A stretch of 13,972 nucleotides of DNA from assembly GCA_030066475.1 (NCBI GenBank), contig JASJBO010000144.1, positions 1-13,972 of the forward strand, read 5' to 3'. This document shows, in pieces, positions 1 to 7,214 of the stretch. Each line of letters opens with the position of its first letter. Within the stretch, counting starts at the first letter, position 1. The translations under genes and the position numbers were made by a program. The notes beneath the pieces are model-generated. The model ran no database searches and had not been told where the DNA came from. It worked only from the letters and a program-made list of their open reading frames with translations. This DNA is from Myxococcota bacterium. GTDB lineage: Bacteria > Myxococcota_A > UBA9160 > PR03.

Positions 1-947
1 TCCTGTTCGGGTCCGTCAAGCCGGTGGACGTGGGTCTGCTGCCCGCCGCGACGCGCGTGAGCGCCTACCACGTGCTCGAGGACGGCGACCAGCTGCTGGT
101 CTTCGACACCACCGTGTCCCTTCCGGGGAAGGTCGTCGCAGGTCCGCGCGACGTCGTGCGCTACGACGGCACGCGCTACCAGGTGGTGTTCGACGGAGCC
201 GCCCGCGGCATCCCGGCCGGAGCCCGGATCGACGCCCTGGCCATGATCGAAGCCGGTCCCCTGAGCCAGCTGCTGCTCTCCTTCGACGTCACCATCCCGC
301 TCGACGGCGTCACGGCCGACGACGAGGATCTCGTCTCCTTCCGCGGGCCATCCTTCCCGCCCCAGCTCTTCTTCGACGGCTCCGCAGAGCGCGTGCCGAG
401 CGCCCTGGACCTCGACGCCGCCGACGTGCGCCGTGCGAGCGGGGTGCGGTCGCTCTCCTTCGACGGAAGCGGCCGCGTCGGCGGGATCGACTTCGACGAC
501 GAGGACGTGCTGAACTTCGACCCCGCCAGCGACCGGTGGGTGCTGGCGTACGACGGCTCGGCGCGAGACGCCGCCTGGGCACCGGCGGATCTCGCCGCGC
601 TGTGGGGCGCTGCGAGCGACGCCGATGCGGATGCCGTCTCCGACATCGCCGACAACTGCCTCGACGCCGACAACCGCGATCAGATCGACTCGGACCTCGA
701 CGGCTACGGAGACCGCTGCGATCCGGACTACAACAACGACGGCGCGGTCGGCATCCCCGACTTCGCCGTATTCCGCCCCCAGTTCGGCAGGACCGATGCC
801 GACCCGGGCTTCGATCCCGCAGTCGACCACAACGGCGACGGCGCGGTCGGGATCCCCGACTTCAACGTGCTGCGCAGCTACTTCGGACAGGCGCCCGGTC
901 CCTCGGGACTGGTCTGCGCTGGCAAGGAGCCCTGCGTCGCCCCCTGA
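1..947 (+). CDS. Secreted repeat protein with TSP3/dockerin-like C-terminus (5' partial)
   Basis: The reading frame is open to the left edge of the window (first full codon at base 3), so the GTG at 24 is probably not the start and the N-terminus is missing. Numbering from that GTG, residues 23 to 193 hold three degenerate copies of a 50-55 residue unit: a hydrophobic strand, a D-D-E-D-V/L-V/L-x-F/Y turn, an F/Y-D-G-S-A-like strand, then a short L-D-A/D-L-A end. Residues 199-232 form a thrombospondin type 3-like calcium repeat (DADADAVSDIADNC onward). Two EF-hand/dockerin-like loops follow at about 235-255 (DYNNDGAVGIPDF) and 268-288 (DHNGDGAVGIPDF), then a short tail with two cysteines. This suggests an extracellular, calcium-stabilised surface protein. 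No enzyme domain or cohesin partner is visible. The beta-helix gene converges on it across 29 bp with no clear terminator. The architecture is well supported; the function is unknown. Confidence 0.8.
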   Translation, partial: LFGSVKPVDVGLLPAATRVSAYHVLEDGDQLLVFDTTVSLPGKVVAGPRDVVRYDGTRYQVVFDGAARGIPAGARIDALAMIEAGPLSQLLLSFDVTIPLDGVTADDEDLVSFRGPSFPPQLFFDGSAERVPSALDLDAADVRRASGVRSLSFDGSGRVGGIDFDDEDVLNFDPASDRWVLAYDGSARDAAWAPADLAALWGAASDADADAVSDIADNCLDADNRDQIDSDLDGYGDRCDPDYNNDGAVGIPDFAVFRPQFGRTDADPGFDPAVDHNGDGAVGIPDFNVLRSYFGQAPGPSGLVCAGKEPCVAP

Positions 948-976
948 TCCGGCTCGATCCGCTGGCCGTGCCCAGC

Positions 977-2032
977 CTAGTCCGGCGGGCAGTCGCAGAA
1001 CAGCGGGTTGTCCACCACGCCGCGGCAGACATTGGGCGACATCGCCTCGCCCCCGGTGACGGCGGTATTGGTCTCGGGTCCGCAGTCGAAGTAGAAGACC
1101 GTGTTCGTATAGCCGCAGAACGGGCTCAGCTGGGCCTGGAGAGCGGAGCCGTTGTTCCGGTTGAGCGTGTTGCCGTTCAGCAGACAGCCCGTGCCCGTCG
1201 TCTTGATCCCGATTCCGCCGTTCTCGGACACCGCGTTGCCGCTGATCGTGCTCCCCGCGCCGGCCTCGATTCCGTTGCCTTCGTTCTCGGACACGTTGTT
1301 GCGGCCGATCGTGCTGCGCGCGCCCGCGAAGATCCCGATCCGGCCATTGCGGGAGACCAGGTTGTCGACCACCGAAGCGGGCCCGAGCGCGACGATCCCG
1401 TCCACCTGATTCTCGGAGACGGTGCTGCCGGCGACGAGACCGCCGTCGAGGGGAGCGGGGCTGACCTGGCCGAGCTCGATGCCGTGCTCGTTGCGGCTCA
1501 CGATACTGTCCTGGATCACGCAGTGGCCGGCGCAGTCGATGCCCCAGGCGCGACTCCCGCCCAGACCGGCGTTGTCGGTCACGGTCACGTTCTCGACGCG
1601 GCTGAAGGCGCCCACGGCGATGCCGGTGCCGAAGCCCTGGATCGTTCCGTCCTTCACCGTCACGCGGGAGGCGGTGGCAGAGATGCCGCGGCCCGCGTTG
1701 TTCGGGCAGCTGAGGCCCGACCCGGATCCCGTGCACGGGTCGCCGCCCACGATCGAGAAGCCGTTCAGGTCGATCGTGAGGCGACGAACCCCCGACCGGG
1801 TGTTGATGGCGCTCACGTCACCGTCTCCGGTGCTCAGATCGCTCGTGAGCACGTAGCTCCCACTCAGACTCAGCGTCACCGGGAAGCCCGCCGCGTCGCC
1901 CGGCGTCACCCCGCCCGCCTCGGCCCGCGCCTGGTTGATCTCGATGACCCCGTCCACGGCGAGAGCCGGCCCCGCCAGCCAGGCGAGCGCGATGCCCACC
2001 ACTCCGATGCGTGCGCCTCGTTCGATCCCCAT
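977..2032 (-). CDS. Secreted right-handed parallel beta-helix repeat protein
   Basis: The 351-residue product starts at the ATG at 2032. An upstream in-frame extension to 2182 looks non-coding, and only the 2032 start places a classical signal peptide at the N-terminus: positive residues at 5 and 8, a hydrophobic core at 9-24, and likely cleavage after A-L-A at 25. A GA/G-rich stretch precedes the ATG. From about residue 95 the protein is a series of 22-24 residue rungs of the PbH1/NosD type, with N-G-I/G-I-x-x-G, S-x-I-x-x-N and V-S-x-N repeats, for example VSENEGNGIEAGAGSTISGN. The C-terminus has several cysteines, including C-D-C, that may cap the fold. Members of this fold include polysaccharide lyases, epimerases and adhesins. 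No catalytic signature is recognisable, so a carbohydrate-binding or surface structural role is only inferred. It converges on the dockerin-tailed gene, and a decayed fragment lies upstream. Confidence 0.85.
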   Translation of the reverse strand: MGIERGARIGVVGIALAWLAGPALAVDGVIEINQARAEAGGVTPGDAAGFPVTLSLSGSYVLTSDLSTGDGDVSAINTRSGVRRLTIDLNGFSIVGGDPCTGSGSGLSCPNNAGRGISATASRVTVKDGTIQGFGTGIAVGAFSRVENVTVTDNAGLGGSRAWGIDCAGHCVIQDSIVSRNEHGIELGQVSPAPLDGGLVAGSTVSENQVDGIVALGPASVVDNLVSRNGRIGIFAGARSTIGRNNVSENEGNGIEAGAGSTISGNAVSENGGIGIKTTGTGCLLNGNTLNRNNGSALQAQLSPFCGYTNTVFYFDCGPETNTAVTGGEAMSPNVCRGVVDNPLFCDCPPD

Positions 2033-2249
2033 CCCTCTCGGCCCCCTTTCGCTGCCTCGCAGTGCCCGAGCTTCCGCTCCCGGCCGGAGGAAGGCCGAGC
2101 AAGCCGCGTGCCAACGCCCGGGCGAGGCTCGGCCCCGAGCATGCCCGTGGAAGAGACGTCTCGACGCAGGCGTGCGACACAACGCCGCCCACCGGAGCCG
2201 GGAACGAGGACACGGCCCCGGGGCCGGAGGGGGGATCGATCAAGCGCTG
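2033..2249. other. Intergenic region upstream of the beta-helix gene
   Basis: This stretch lies between the beta-helix start and the decayed dockerin fragment. It should hold the beta-helix promoter on the minus strand. I see no convincing -35/-10 pair, RNA gene or plausible protein in either direction; the long reading frames here are GC-driven shadows. Confidence 0.4.
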
Positions 2250-2640
2250 CCCGAGCGAACGGCGGGCACCTACGAGGCCAGCGTCGCCGACGACAACGGC
2301 TCCCACGGGGGCGAGGTGAGCCTGCTGTCGACGTGCCGGCGACGAGCGGGCGCCTACCGGCTCCGGCTGTGCGGCGACGTCGCGGCCTGCGGCGACGACC
2401 GACAGCGATCAGAGCGGCGAGGTGTGCGACAACTGCACCGAGATCCCGAACACTACGCAGACCGACCGCGACGTGGACGGCTACGGCAACGCCTGCGACG
2501 CCGACTACGACAAGAACGGCGCGGTCGGGATCACGGACTTCAACGCGCTCCGCTCGTCCTTCGGCGGTCCACCCGGCCCTTCGGGCCTGCCGTGCGCGGG
2601 CATGGTCCCGTGCCCGGAGCCCCTGACGGGTCGCGCGATC
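2250..2640 (+). pseudogene. Decayed C-terminal fragment of a dockerin-tailed secreted protein
   Basis: From about 2260 one frame reads plausibly as protein (GTYEASVADDNGSHGG, later RLRLCGDVAACGDD). At about 2397-2400 the homology moves to a different frame, which continues DSDQSGEVCDNC, a TSP3-like stretch and a dockerin-like loop (DYDKNGAVGITDFNALRSSFG), then PGPSGLPCAG. The tail closely resembles the end of the gene at 1-947 (DYNNDGAVGIPDF and PGPSGLVCAG), but holds one EF-hand loop instead of two. The second frame runs past the expected stop into sequence that overlaps the TRAP gene, so the natural stop is also lost. There is no start, signal peptide or RBS. It looks like a frameshifted remnant of a relative of the first gene. 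A small intact gene from the GTG at 2422 is possible but unlikely. Confidence 0.65.
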
Positions 2641-2757
2641 GGCCCAGGCGTGGTTCGAAACCTCGTCGAACAAGCGGTCGAGACCCGGACGGATCGGGGG
2701 TTGCGGACCGGGGCCAGATGTTCCAAAGACCGGCTACCGCCCGGACCCGCTCGCCCC

Positions 2758-2762
2758 GGAGG
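2758..2762 (+). promoter_or_regulatory. Ribosome binding site deciding a TTG start
   Basis: GGAGG lies 5 bases before TTG 2768. It supports this rare start for the TRAP binding protein, and the encoded N-terminus is a good export signal. Confidence 0.7.
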
Positions 2763-2767
2763 CTCCC

Positions 2768-3793
2768 TTGCCGCTGCGCCATCTGCTCTTCCTGTCGGCT
2801 CTGGCGGGTTGCCTGGCGCTCCCGACGGCGGCGTCGGCGCGGACGCTGAAGATCGCGACGGTGGTTCCGGAAGGCAGCGCATGGATGCAGGAGATGCGCG
2901 AGGTCGCGAGGACGATCGAGGAGAAGACCCGGGGGCGCGTCCGCTTCAAGTTCTACCCCAGCGGGATCATGGGCAGCGACAAGACCGTGCTCCGCAAGAT
3001 CCGCGCCGGGCAGCTCCAGGGCGGCGGCTTCACCAGCGGGACGCTGGCTCAGGTGTACCCGGACATGGAGCTCTACGGCATTCCGCTGCTGCTGCGCTCC
3101 TACGCCGAGGTCGACTACGTGCGCGCTCGCCTCGACGACGCATTGATCGCAGGGCTCGAACGGGCCGGCCTCGTGGCGCTCGCCATCAGCGACGGCGGCT
3201 TCGCGTACATGATGTCGCAGCGGCCGATGCGCCAGGTGGACGATCTCCAGGGGGCGAAGATCTGGACCCGAGAGGGTGACGTGATGAGCCAGACCGCCTT
3301 CGAGATCGTAGGCGTCTCGCCCGTCCAGCTCGCGCTCGCGGACGTCTACACGGCGCTCCAGACCGGTCTCGTCGACACGGTGGCTGCTCCCGCCATGGGC
3401 GCCATCGCGCTGCAGTGGCACACGAAGGTGAAGTACCTGACGGACGTGCCGCTGACCTTCCTGACCGGCGCCTTCGTGATCGATCGCAGGGTGTTCACCG
3501 AGCTGGAGCCCGAAGACCAGCGCGTGATTCGGGAGGAGGTTCGCGCGGCGGCGCGACGACTCGACGCAGACAGCCGCAAGGGCGAGGAGGACGCGCGCCA
3601 GGCGCTGCGGAACCACGGCATCGAGTTCGTCTCCGCGACGACTCCCGAGGAGATCGAACGCTGGCACGACATCATGCGCCAGGCGCTCGCCGAGCTGCGC
3701 AAGCAGCGGATCTACTCCGACGCGCTGATCGACGCGCTGCTGCGACACGTCGAGGACTACCGACGCGGGAACCCGGTGCCGCGTGGCGATTGA
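2768..3793 (+). CDS. dctP: TRAP transporter substrate-binding protein, DctP family
   Basis: The 341-residue product has the usual length for a DctP extracytoplasmic solute receptor, which captures an organic acid in the periplasm and delivers it to the DctQM membrane complex. The TTG start is backed by a GGAGG five bases upstream. Residues 1-24 are an export signal ending A-A-S-A, with the mature protein starting near R25. L-A-G-C at 12-15 also fits a lipobox, so a lipoprotein is possible. Family hallmarks include LKIATVVPEGSAW at the mature N-terminus, a K-I-W-T-R-E stretch carrying the Arg expected to bind the ligand carboxylate, and DVYTALQTGLVD, the highly conserved family segment. The ligand cannot be read from sequence; C4-dicarboxylates, keto acids, aromatic acids and others are all known in this family. 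It overlaps the DctQ gene by 11 bp and opens a three-gene operon. Confidence 0.93.
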   Translation: MPLRHLLFLSALAGCLALPTAASARTLKIATVVPEGSAWMQEMREVARTIEEKTRGRVRFKFYPSGIMGSDKTVLRKIRAGQLQGGGFTSGTLAQVYPDMELYGIPLLLRSYAEVDYVRARLDDALIAGLERAGLVALAISDGGFAYMMSQRPMRQVDDLQGAKIWTREGDVMSQTAFEIVGVSPVQLALADVYTALQTGLVDTVAAPAMGAIALQWHTKVKYLTDVPLTFLTGAFVIDRRVFTELEPEDQRVIREEVRAAARRLDADSRKGEEDARQALRNHGIEFVSATTPEEIERWHDIMRQALAELRKQRIYSDALIDALLRHVEDYRRGNPVPRGD

Positions 3794-4328
3794 CCCCGCC
3801 GCGAAGGCCGTCGAAGCGCCCACCGGCACCCTCCAGCGGGTCGAGGACGTCGTGCTGTCGCTCCTGCTGGGCGCGATGATCCTCCTGGCGCCTGCCCAGA
3901 TCCTGCTGCGCGGCGTGTTGGGCACGGGCATCTCGTGGGTGGACCCGCTGCTGCGGGTGCTGGTGCTCTGGCTGGGTCTCCTGGGCGCGGTGGCGGCCAG
4001 CTGGGAGGGCCGCCACATCACCATCGACGCGCTGTCCCGACTGCTGCCCCACCGGGCGCGTGCGGCGGCCGGCGCCGTCAGCAGTCTCTTCACGGCGGTC
4101 GCCACCGCGTTCGTCGCCTACCACGGCGCTCGCTTCGTGGCCTCCGAGTACCGCTTCGAGAGCGCGGCCTTCTCCGGGCTGCCCGCCTGGCCGTTCGAAT
4201 CGGTCATCCCCTTCTCCTTCGCGGCGATCGCGCTGCGCTACCTGCGGCTCGCCGTCTCGGACCTGGCGGCAGTGTTCCGGGGCGGCGGCGACGAGCAGGG
4301 AGCCGGCGCGGAGGGCGGAGCGCAGTGA
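3783..4328 (+). CDS. dctQ: TRAP transporter small permease, DctQ family
   Basis: The 181-residue protein is the small integral membrane subunit that joins the large DctM permease and helps couple the binding protein to sodium-driven uptake. The GTG start overlaps the end of the binding-protein gene by 11 bp, implying translational coupling. Four hydrophobic helices lie at about 22-42, 53-73, 95-113 and 137-157, the standard DctQ topology. The loop after helix 2 carries W-E-G-R-H-I-T-I-D (74-82), matching the conserved H-I-x-V/I-D signature of DctQ. The last 20 residues are Gly/Ala/Glu-rich and probably disordered. Its stop overlaps the DctM start by 4 bp. Identification rests on topology, motif and operon position, and is secure. 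Confidence 0.92.
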   Translation: MAIDPAAKAVEAPTGTLQRVEDVVLSLLLGAMILLAPAQILLRGVLGTGISWVDPLLRVLVLWLGLLGAVAASWEGRHITIDALSRLLPHRARAAAGAVSSLFTAVATAFVAYHGARFVASEYRFESAAFSGLPAWPFESVIPFSFAAIALRYLRLAVSDLAAVFRGGGDEQGAGAEGGAQ

Positions 4329-5611
4329 TCGGGTCGAGCCTGGCACTCCTCGCGCTGGCGCTGCTCGGCGCTCCGCTCTTCGCCGTGATCGCGGCGAGCG
4401 CGCTGCTCGGCTTCCAGCGCGAGGGGATCGACCTCTCGGTCGCGGCGATCGAGATCTACCGACTCGCCGAGATCCCGGCGATGGTGGCGATCCCGCTCTT
4501 CACCTTCACCGGCTACGTGCTGGGAGAGACCCGGGCCCCGGACCGGCTGGTGCGTCTCACGCGCGCCTTGCTGGGCTGGCTGCGCGGTGGACTGGCGATC
4601 GTGGCGCTCGCCACCTGCGCGCTGTTCACCGCCTTCACCGGCGCGTCGGGCGTCACCATCGTGGCGCTGGGCGCACTGCTCTATCCGGCCCTGCTGCGCG
4701 CCGAGTACCCCGAGCGCTTCAGCCTGGGGCTCGTCACCACCTCGGGGAGCCTGGGACTGCTGTTCGCGCCGGCCTTGCCGCTGATCCTGTACGGCGTGGT
4801 GGCGCAGCAGATGAACGTCGGCCAGCCGGTGCGGATCGACGACGTCTTTGCCGCGGGGCTGCTTCCCGGGCTCCTGATGCTGGCGGCGCTCTCGCTGTGG
4901 AGCATGTGGCAGACCCGCGGCAGCCAGGAGCGCCGGGCCCCCTTCTCGTGGCGCGAGGCGCGCGCGGCGCTCCAGGACTCGGCCTGGGAGATCCCGCTGC
5001 CGATCGTGGTGCTGGGCGGCATCTACACCGGCGCGTTCGCGCTCACGGAGGCGGCCGCCGTGGCCGCGCTCTACGTCCTGGTGGTGGAAGTCGGCATCCG
5101 GCGCGAGATCCCGCTCTCGCGGCTGCCCTCGGTGATGCGCGAGTCGATGGTTCTGGTGGGCGCCATCCTGATCATCCTGGGCGCCTCGCTGGCTTCCACG
5201 AACTACCTGATCGACACCGAGGTTCCGGTGCGGCTGTTCGAGGTGATTCGCACCCACATCGACAGCCGCCTCACGTTCCTGATCCTGCTGAACGTGTTCC
5301 TGCTCGGGCTCGGGATGATGCTCGACATCTTCTCGGCGCTGGTGATCGTCGTTCCGATCATCCTGCCGGTGGCCGTGGGCTACGGGATCCATCCGGTCCA
5401 TCTGGGGATCGTGTTCCTCGCCAACATGCAGATCGGCTACATCACGCCGCCCGTGGGCATGAACCTCTTCATCGCGAGCTACCGCTTCGAGCGACCGGTG
5501 GTCGAGGTCTACCGCGCCACGGTGCCCTTCTTCCTGATCCTGCTGGCCACGGTGCTGGTCATCACGTACTGGCCCGCGCTGAGCCTGGCTCTCGTGGGCG
5601 GAGAGGGCTGA
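4325..5611 (+). CDS. dctM: TRAP transporter large permease, DctM family
   Basis: The 428-residue protein is the ion-coupled transport subunit of the TRAP system, in the inner membrane. I chose the GTG at 4325 because it overlaps the DctQ stop in a GTGA arrangement, follows a purine-rich GGAGGGCGGAG and gives the normal family length; the frame is open far upstream, but only as a shadow of DctQ. Many hydrophobic segments fill the protein, as expected for a roughly 12-helix DctM. Two family motifs stand out: FTAFTGASGVTIVALG in the N-terminal half and ITPPVGMNLF at 373-382 in the C-terminal half, the re-entrant hairpin regions thought to form the ion and substrate sites. No dicarboxylate-specific regulator such as DctB/DctD is adjacent, so the substrate stays open. 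The operon appears to end here. Confidence 0.94.
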   Translation: MIGSSLALLALALLGAPLFAVIAASALLGFQREGIDLSVAAIEIYRLAEIPAMVAIPLFTFTGYVLGETRAPDRLVRLTRALLGWLRGGLAIVALATCALFTAFTGASGVTIVALGALLYPALLRAEYPERFSLGLVTTSGSLGLLFAPALPLILYGVVAQQMNVGQPVRIDDVFAAGLLPGLLMLAALSLWSMWQTRGSQERRAPFSWREARAALQDSAWEIPLPIVVLGGIYTGAFALTEAAAVAALYVLVVEVGIRREIPLSRLPSVMRESMVLVGAILIILGASLASTNYLIDTEVPVRLFEVIRTHIDSRLTFLILLNVFLLGLGMMLDIFSALVIVVPIILPVAVGYGIHPVHLGIVFLANMQIGYITPPVGMNLFIASYRFERPVVEVYRATVPFFLILLATVLVITYWPALSLALVGGEG

Positions 5612-5655
5612 GCCGATGGCGCCCTCCCCCGCGCGTCGGCCACCCGACACGCGGG

Positions 5656-5675
5656 GCGCTCGCAGACGCGAGCGC
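5656..5675. terminator. Hairpin between convergent genes, possible bidirectional terminator
   Basis: GCGCTCGC and GCGAGCGC form a perfect 8-bp stem around a 4-base AGAC loop, between the DctM stop and the esterase stop. There is no T-tract on either side, so it may only slow polymerase or protect transcript ends. Confidence 0.4.
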
Positions 5676-5679
5676 GGGC

Positions 5680-6954
5680 TCACCTCCAGGCTCGGAGCTT
5701 CCGCCAGGGCCTGCGCGGGACGGTTCGCACGGCGTCGCAGCCTTCGAACCGGATCCCGTCGCGCGTCTCGCCCGTCAGACAGGCCTGCTCGTCCCCGACG
5801 GCGATGCCCGCTGCTGCGATGCGGAAGCGGGCGATCAGGTCCTGGATGCCGTCGCCGTCGAGGTCGGCGAAGCGAATCGCGCGACGGCAGGCCAGCGGGG
5901 CGCCGGCCGGGCCGAAGGCCAGGCTGCCCGGGTCGATCCCCTCCACGGCGAGTCCGTCGGAGCCGAAGAGCGCAACGCGCACGAGCCCCCGGCTGCGGGG
6001 GCGAATCCGGTTGAAGCGAGCATATGGCCGGATGTCGATCCGAGCCGGAGCGAGGCGGGGCGGCAGCGCCGCCAGGGCGGCGTCGCCCAGCAGGGTGTGG
6101 ACGGCCGCGGTCGGGTGCGCGAAGTCCCAGAACACGTGGACGTCGGGATCCGCACAGGGCACCGGGCTGGCGAAGAGGTCCACGCACGCGTCGGTGATGT
6201 TCGTGAAGCCGAAGGCCTCGGGGTCCGCCTCGATCTCCGCGAAGATCGCCATCACGTCCAGCACGGCGATCTCGAGATCCCAGGCGGCTTCCAGCTCGGC
6301 CACGGCTCGGAGCAGCTCGACGTTGAAGGTCGTGGAGAACAGGCCCGCCGCGGCGACGCGCTCGGGGCCTTCCATGCGCACCAGGGGCGTCAGGCCGAGA
6401 TCGGGCAGGGTCACGACCAGGAAGCGGCGGGCACCCGCGGCGAGGAGCGCGTCCAGGGCGCCCCGCACGTTGGCGGCGCTCTGTCGTGCGGCCGTCACCG
6501 GGTCGGGCACCAACGTGAGCAGGAAGTCGTTGCCCCCGGCCCACACCGCGTAGAGGGCCTCGGGCGGGGCCGCACCGCCCGCAGTGAAGCTCTCGATCTG
6601 GTTCCAGAGCCCGCCGCTCGCGGAGAAGAAGTTGTTGGTCGTGTCCGTGCGCGCGCCGCCGACCGCGTAGTTGCTCCCGCCCACGCTCGAGGAGAGCGCC
6701 TCCGCCCCCAGGGCCTCGGCGAAGAGCTCGGCCCAGACGGGACCGTTCGAGCAGCGGCCTGGTGCATAGGGCGGGCTCGGCGCGAGCGCGCAGGCGTTTC
6801 CCGTATCGGTGAGGCTGTCCCCGAAGAAGAAGACGCCGTCGTACTCGGCGGACTCGGTGGACGCCCCCGCGCCGACCGATGCCGTGAGCAACGCGAGCGC
6901 GAGGCCCACCGCTCGCAGACGGCGCACGCAGACGCAACGGGACGACAAGGACAT
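5680..6954 (-). CDS. Secreted GDSL lipase/esterase with C-terminal surface module
   Basis: The 424-residue product is a GDSL/SGNH hydrolase, which cleaves carboxylic esters with a Ser-Asp-His set. The ATG at 6954 gives a signal peptide (residues 1-31, ending G-A-G-A); longer frames upstream cross repeats and are not credible. Block I is FFFGDSLTDTGN with nucleophile Ser47. GGSNYAVGGART (92-103) supplies the block II glycine, WAGGND (138-143) is block III with Asn142, and D-F-A-H-P (277-281) gives catalytic Asp277 and His280. The spacing is typical of the autotransporter/thermolabile-haemolysin-like branch. After about residue 304 a separate module begins (RIDIRPY, GLVRVALFGSDG, DLDGDGIQDL, CLTGET), of a type I associate with C-termini of exported proteins in high-GC Gram-negatives. 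No autotransporter barrel or membrane anchor is present, so the product is probably released or surface-bound. The substrate is unknown. Confidence 0.9.
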   Translation of the reverse strand: MSLSSRCVCVRRLRAVGLALALLTASVGAGASTESAEYDGVFFFGDSLTDTGNACALAPSPPYAPGRCSNGPVWAELFAEALGAEALSSSVGGSNYAVGGARTDTTNNFFSASGGLWNQIESFTAGGAAPPEALYAVWAGGNDFLLTLVPDPVTAARQSAANVRGALDALLAAGARRFLVVTLPDLGLTPLVRMEGPERVAAAGLFSTTFNVELLRAVAELEAAWDLEIAVLDVMAIFAEIEADPEAFGFTNITDACVDLFASPVPCADPDVHVFWDFAHPTAAVHTLLGDAALAALPPRLAPARIDIRPYARFNRIRPRSRGLVRVALFGSDGLAVEGIDPGSLAFGPAGAPLACRRAIRFADLDGDGIQDLIARFRIAAAGIAVGDEQACLTGETRDGIRFEGCDAVRTVPRRPWRKLRAWR

Positions 6955-7078
6955 GTCGGAGGTGGGCTGCAAGCCACGTGCCGGCGCACCGATCCTCCTG
7001 GGGGCGCCGAGAGACCAGGCGAGAACGTCCCGGAGCGACGAGCCGCCCTTGGGGTGGGTCATCGCGCCGCGGTGTCGC

Positions 7079-7130
7079 TGCAAGCGCCCGCAGGGCGCGC
7101 GCAGTGAGGCGAAGCCGAACGAAGTCAGAC
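7079..7130 (+). repeat. Dispersed intergenic repeat, copy 1 (subtype A)
   Basis: This 52-base copy is identical to the one 84 bases downstream. It contains hairpin GCGCCC-GCA-GGGCGC followed by GCGCAGTGAG and a short GGC-GAA-GCC stem, and ends CGAACGAAGTC. It lies between the esterase start and the stop of the minus-strand membrane protein. Confidence 0.8.
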
Positions 7131-7162
7131 AGCTAGAGCCCGCGCGGCGGCAGAAGCCCCCT

Positions 7163-7214
7163 TGCAAGCGCCCGCAGGGCGCGCGCAGTGAGGCGAAGCC
7201 GAACGAAGTCAGAC
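7163..7214 (+). repeat. Dispersed intergenic repeat, copy 2 (subtype A)
   Basis: It is identical over 52 bases to copy 1 and ends one base before the stop codon of the minus-strand membrane protein. The preceding GCAGAAGCCCC is shared with the copy at 13265, so the full unit may be longer than the core. Confidence 0.8.

Noticed and set aside
536..2626. A 696-codon open frame on the plus strand
   Set aside because: It is antisense to the beta-helix gene and out of frame with the first gene; it is a composition shadow.
2649..2665. GTGGTTCGAAACC as the T-arm of a tRNA
   Set aside because: The loop looks right, but the stem has a mismatch and no anticodon arm, D-arm, acceptor stem or CCA can be folded around it.
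2422..3279. An independent 285-residue gene from GTG 2422
   Set aside because: Only its first ~70 codons resemble protein (the dockerin remnant); the rest is out of frame across the TRAP receptor, and it lacks an export signal and RBS.
4238..6937. An 899-codon open frame on the minus strand
   Set aside because: It is antisense to the TRAP genes and out of frame with the esterase; the translation has no recognisable domain.
4060..7107. A 1015-codon open frame on the plus strand
   Set aside because: It crosses DctQ, DctM and the opposite-strand esterase, and its translation is Arg/Ala/Gly-rich low-complexity sequence, as expected from a shadow frame in GC-rich DNA.
7079..7214. A CRISPR array (two identical 52-base repeats with a 32-base spacer)
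   Set aside because: There are only two units, other copies of the repeat are scattered singly and in both orientations, and no cas gene is present.
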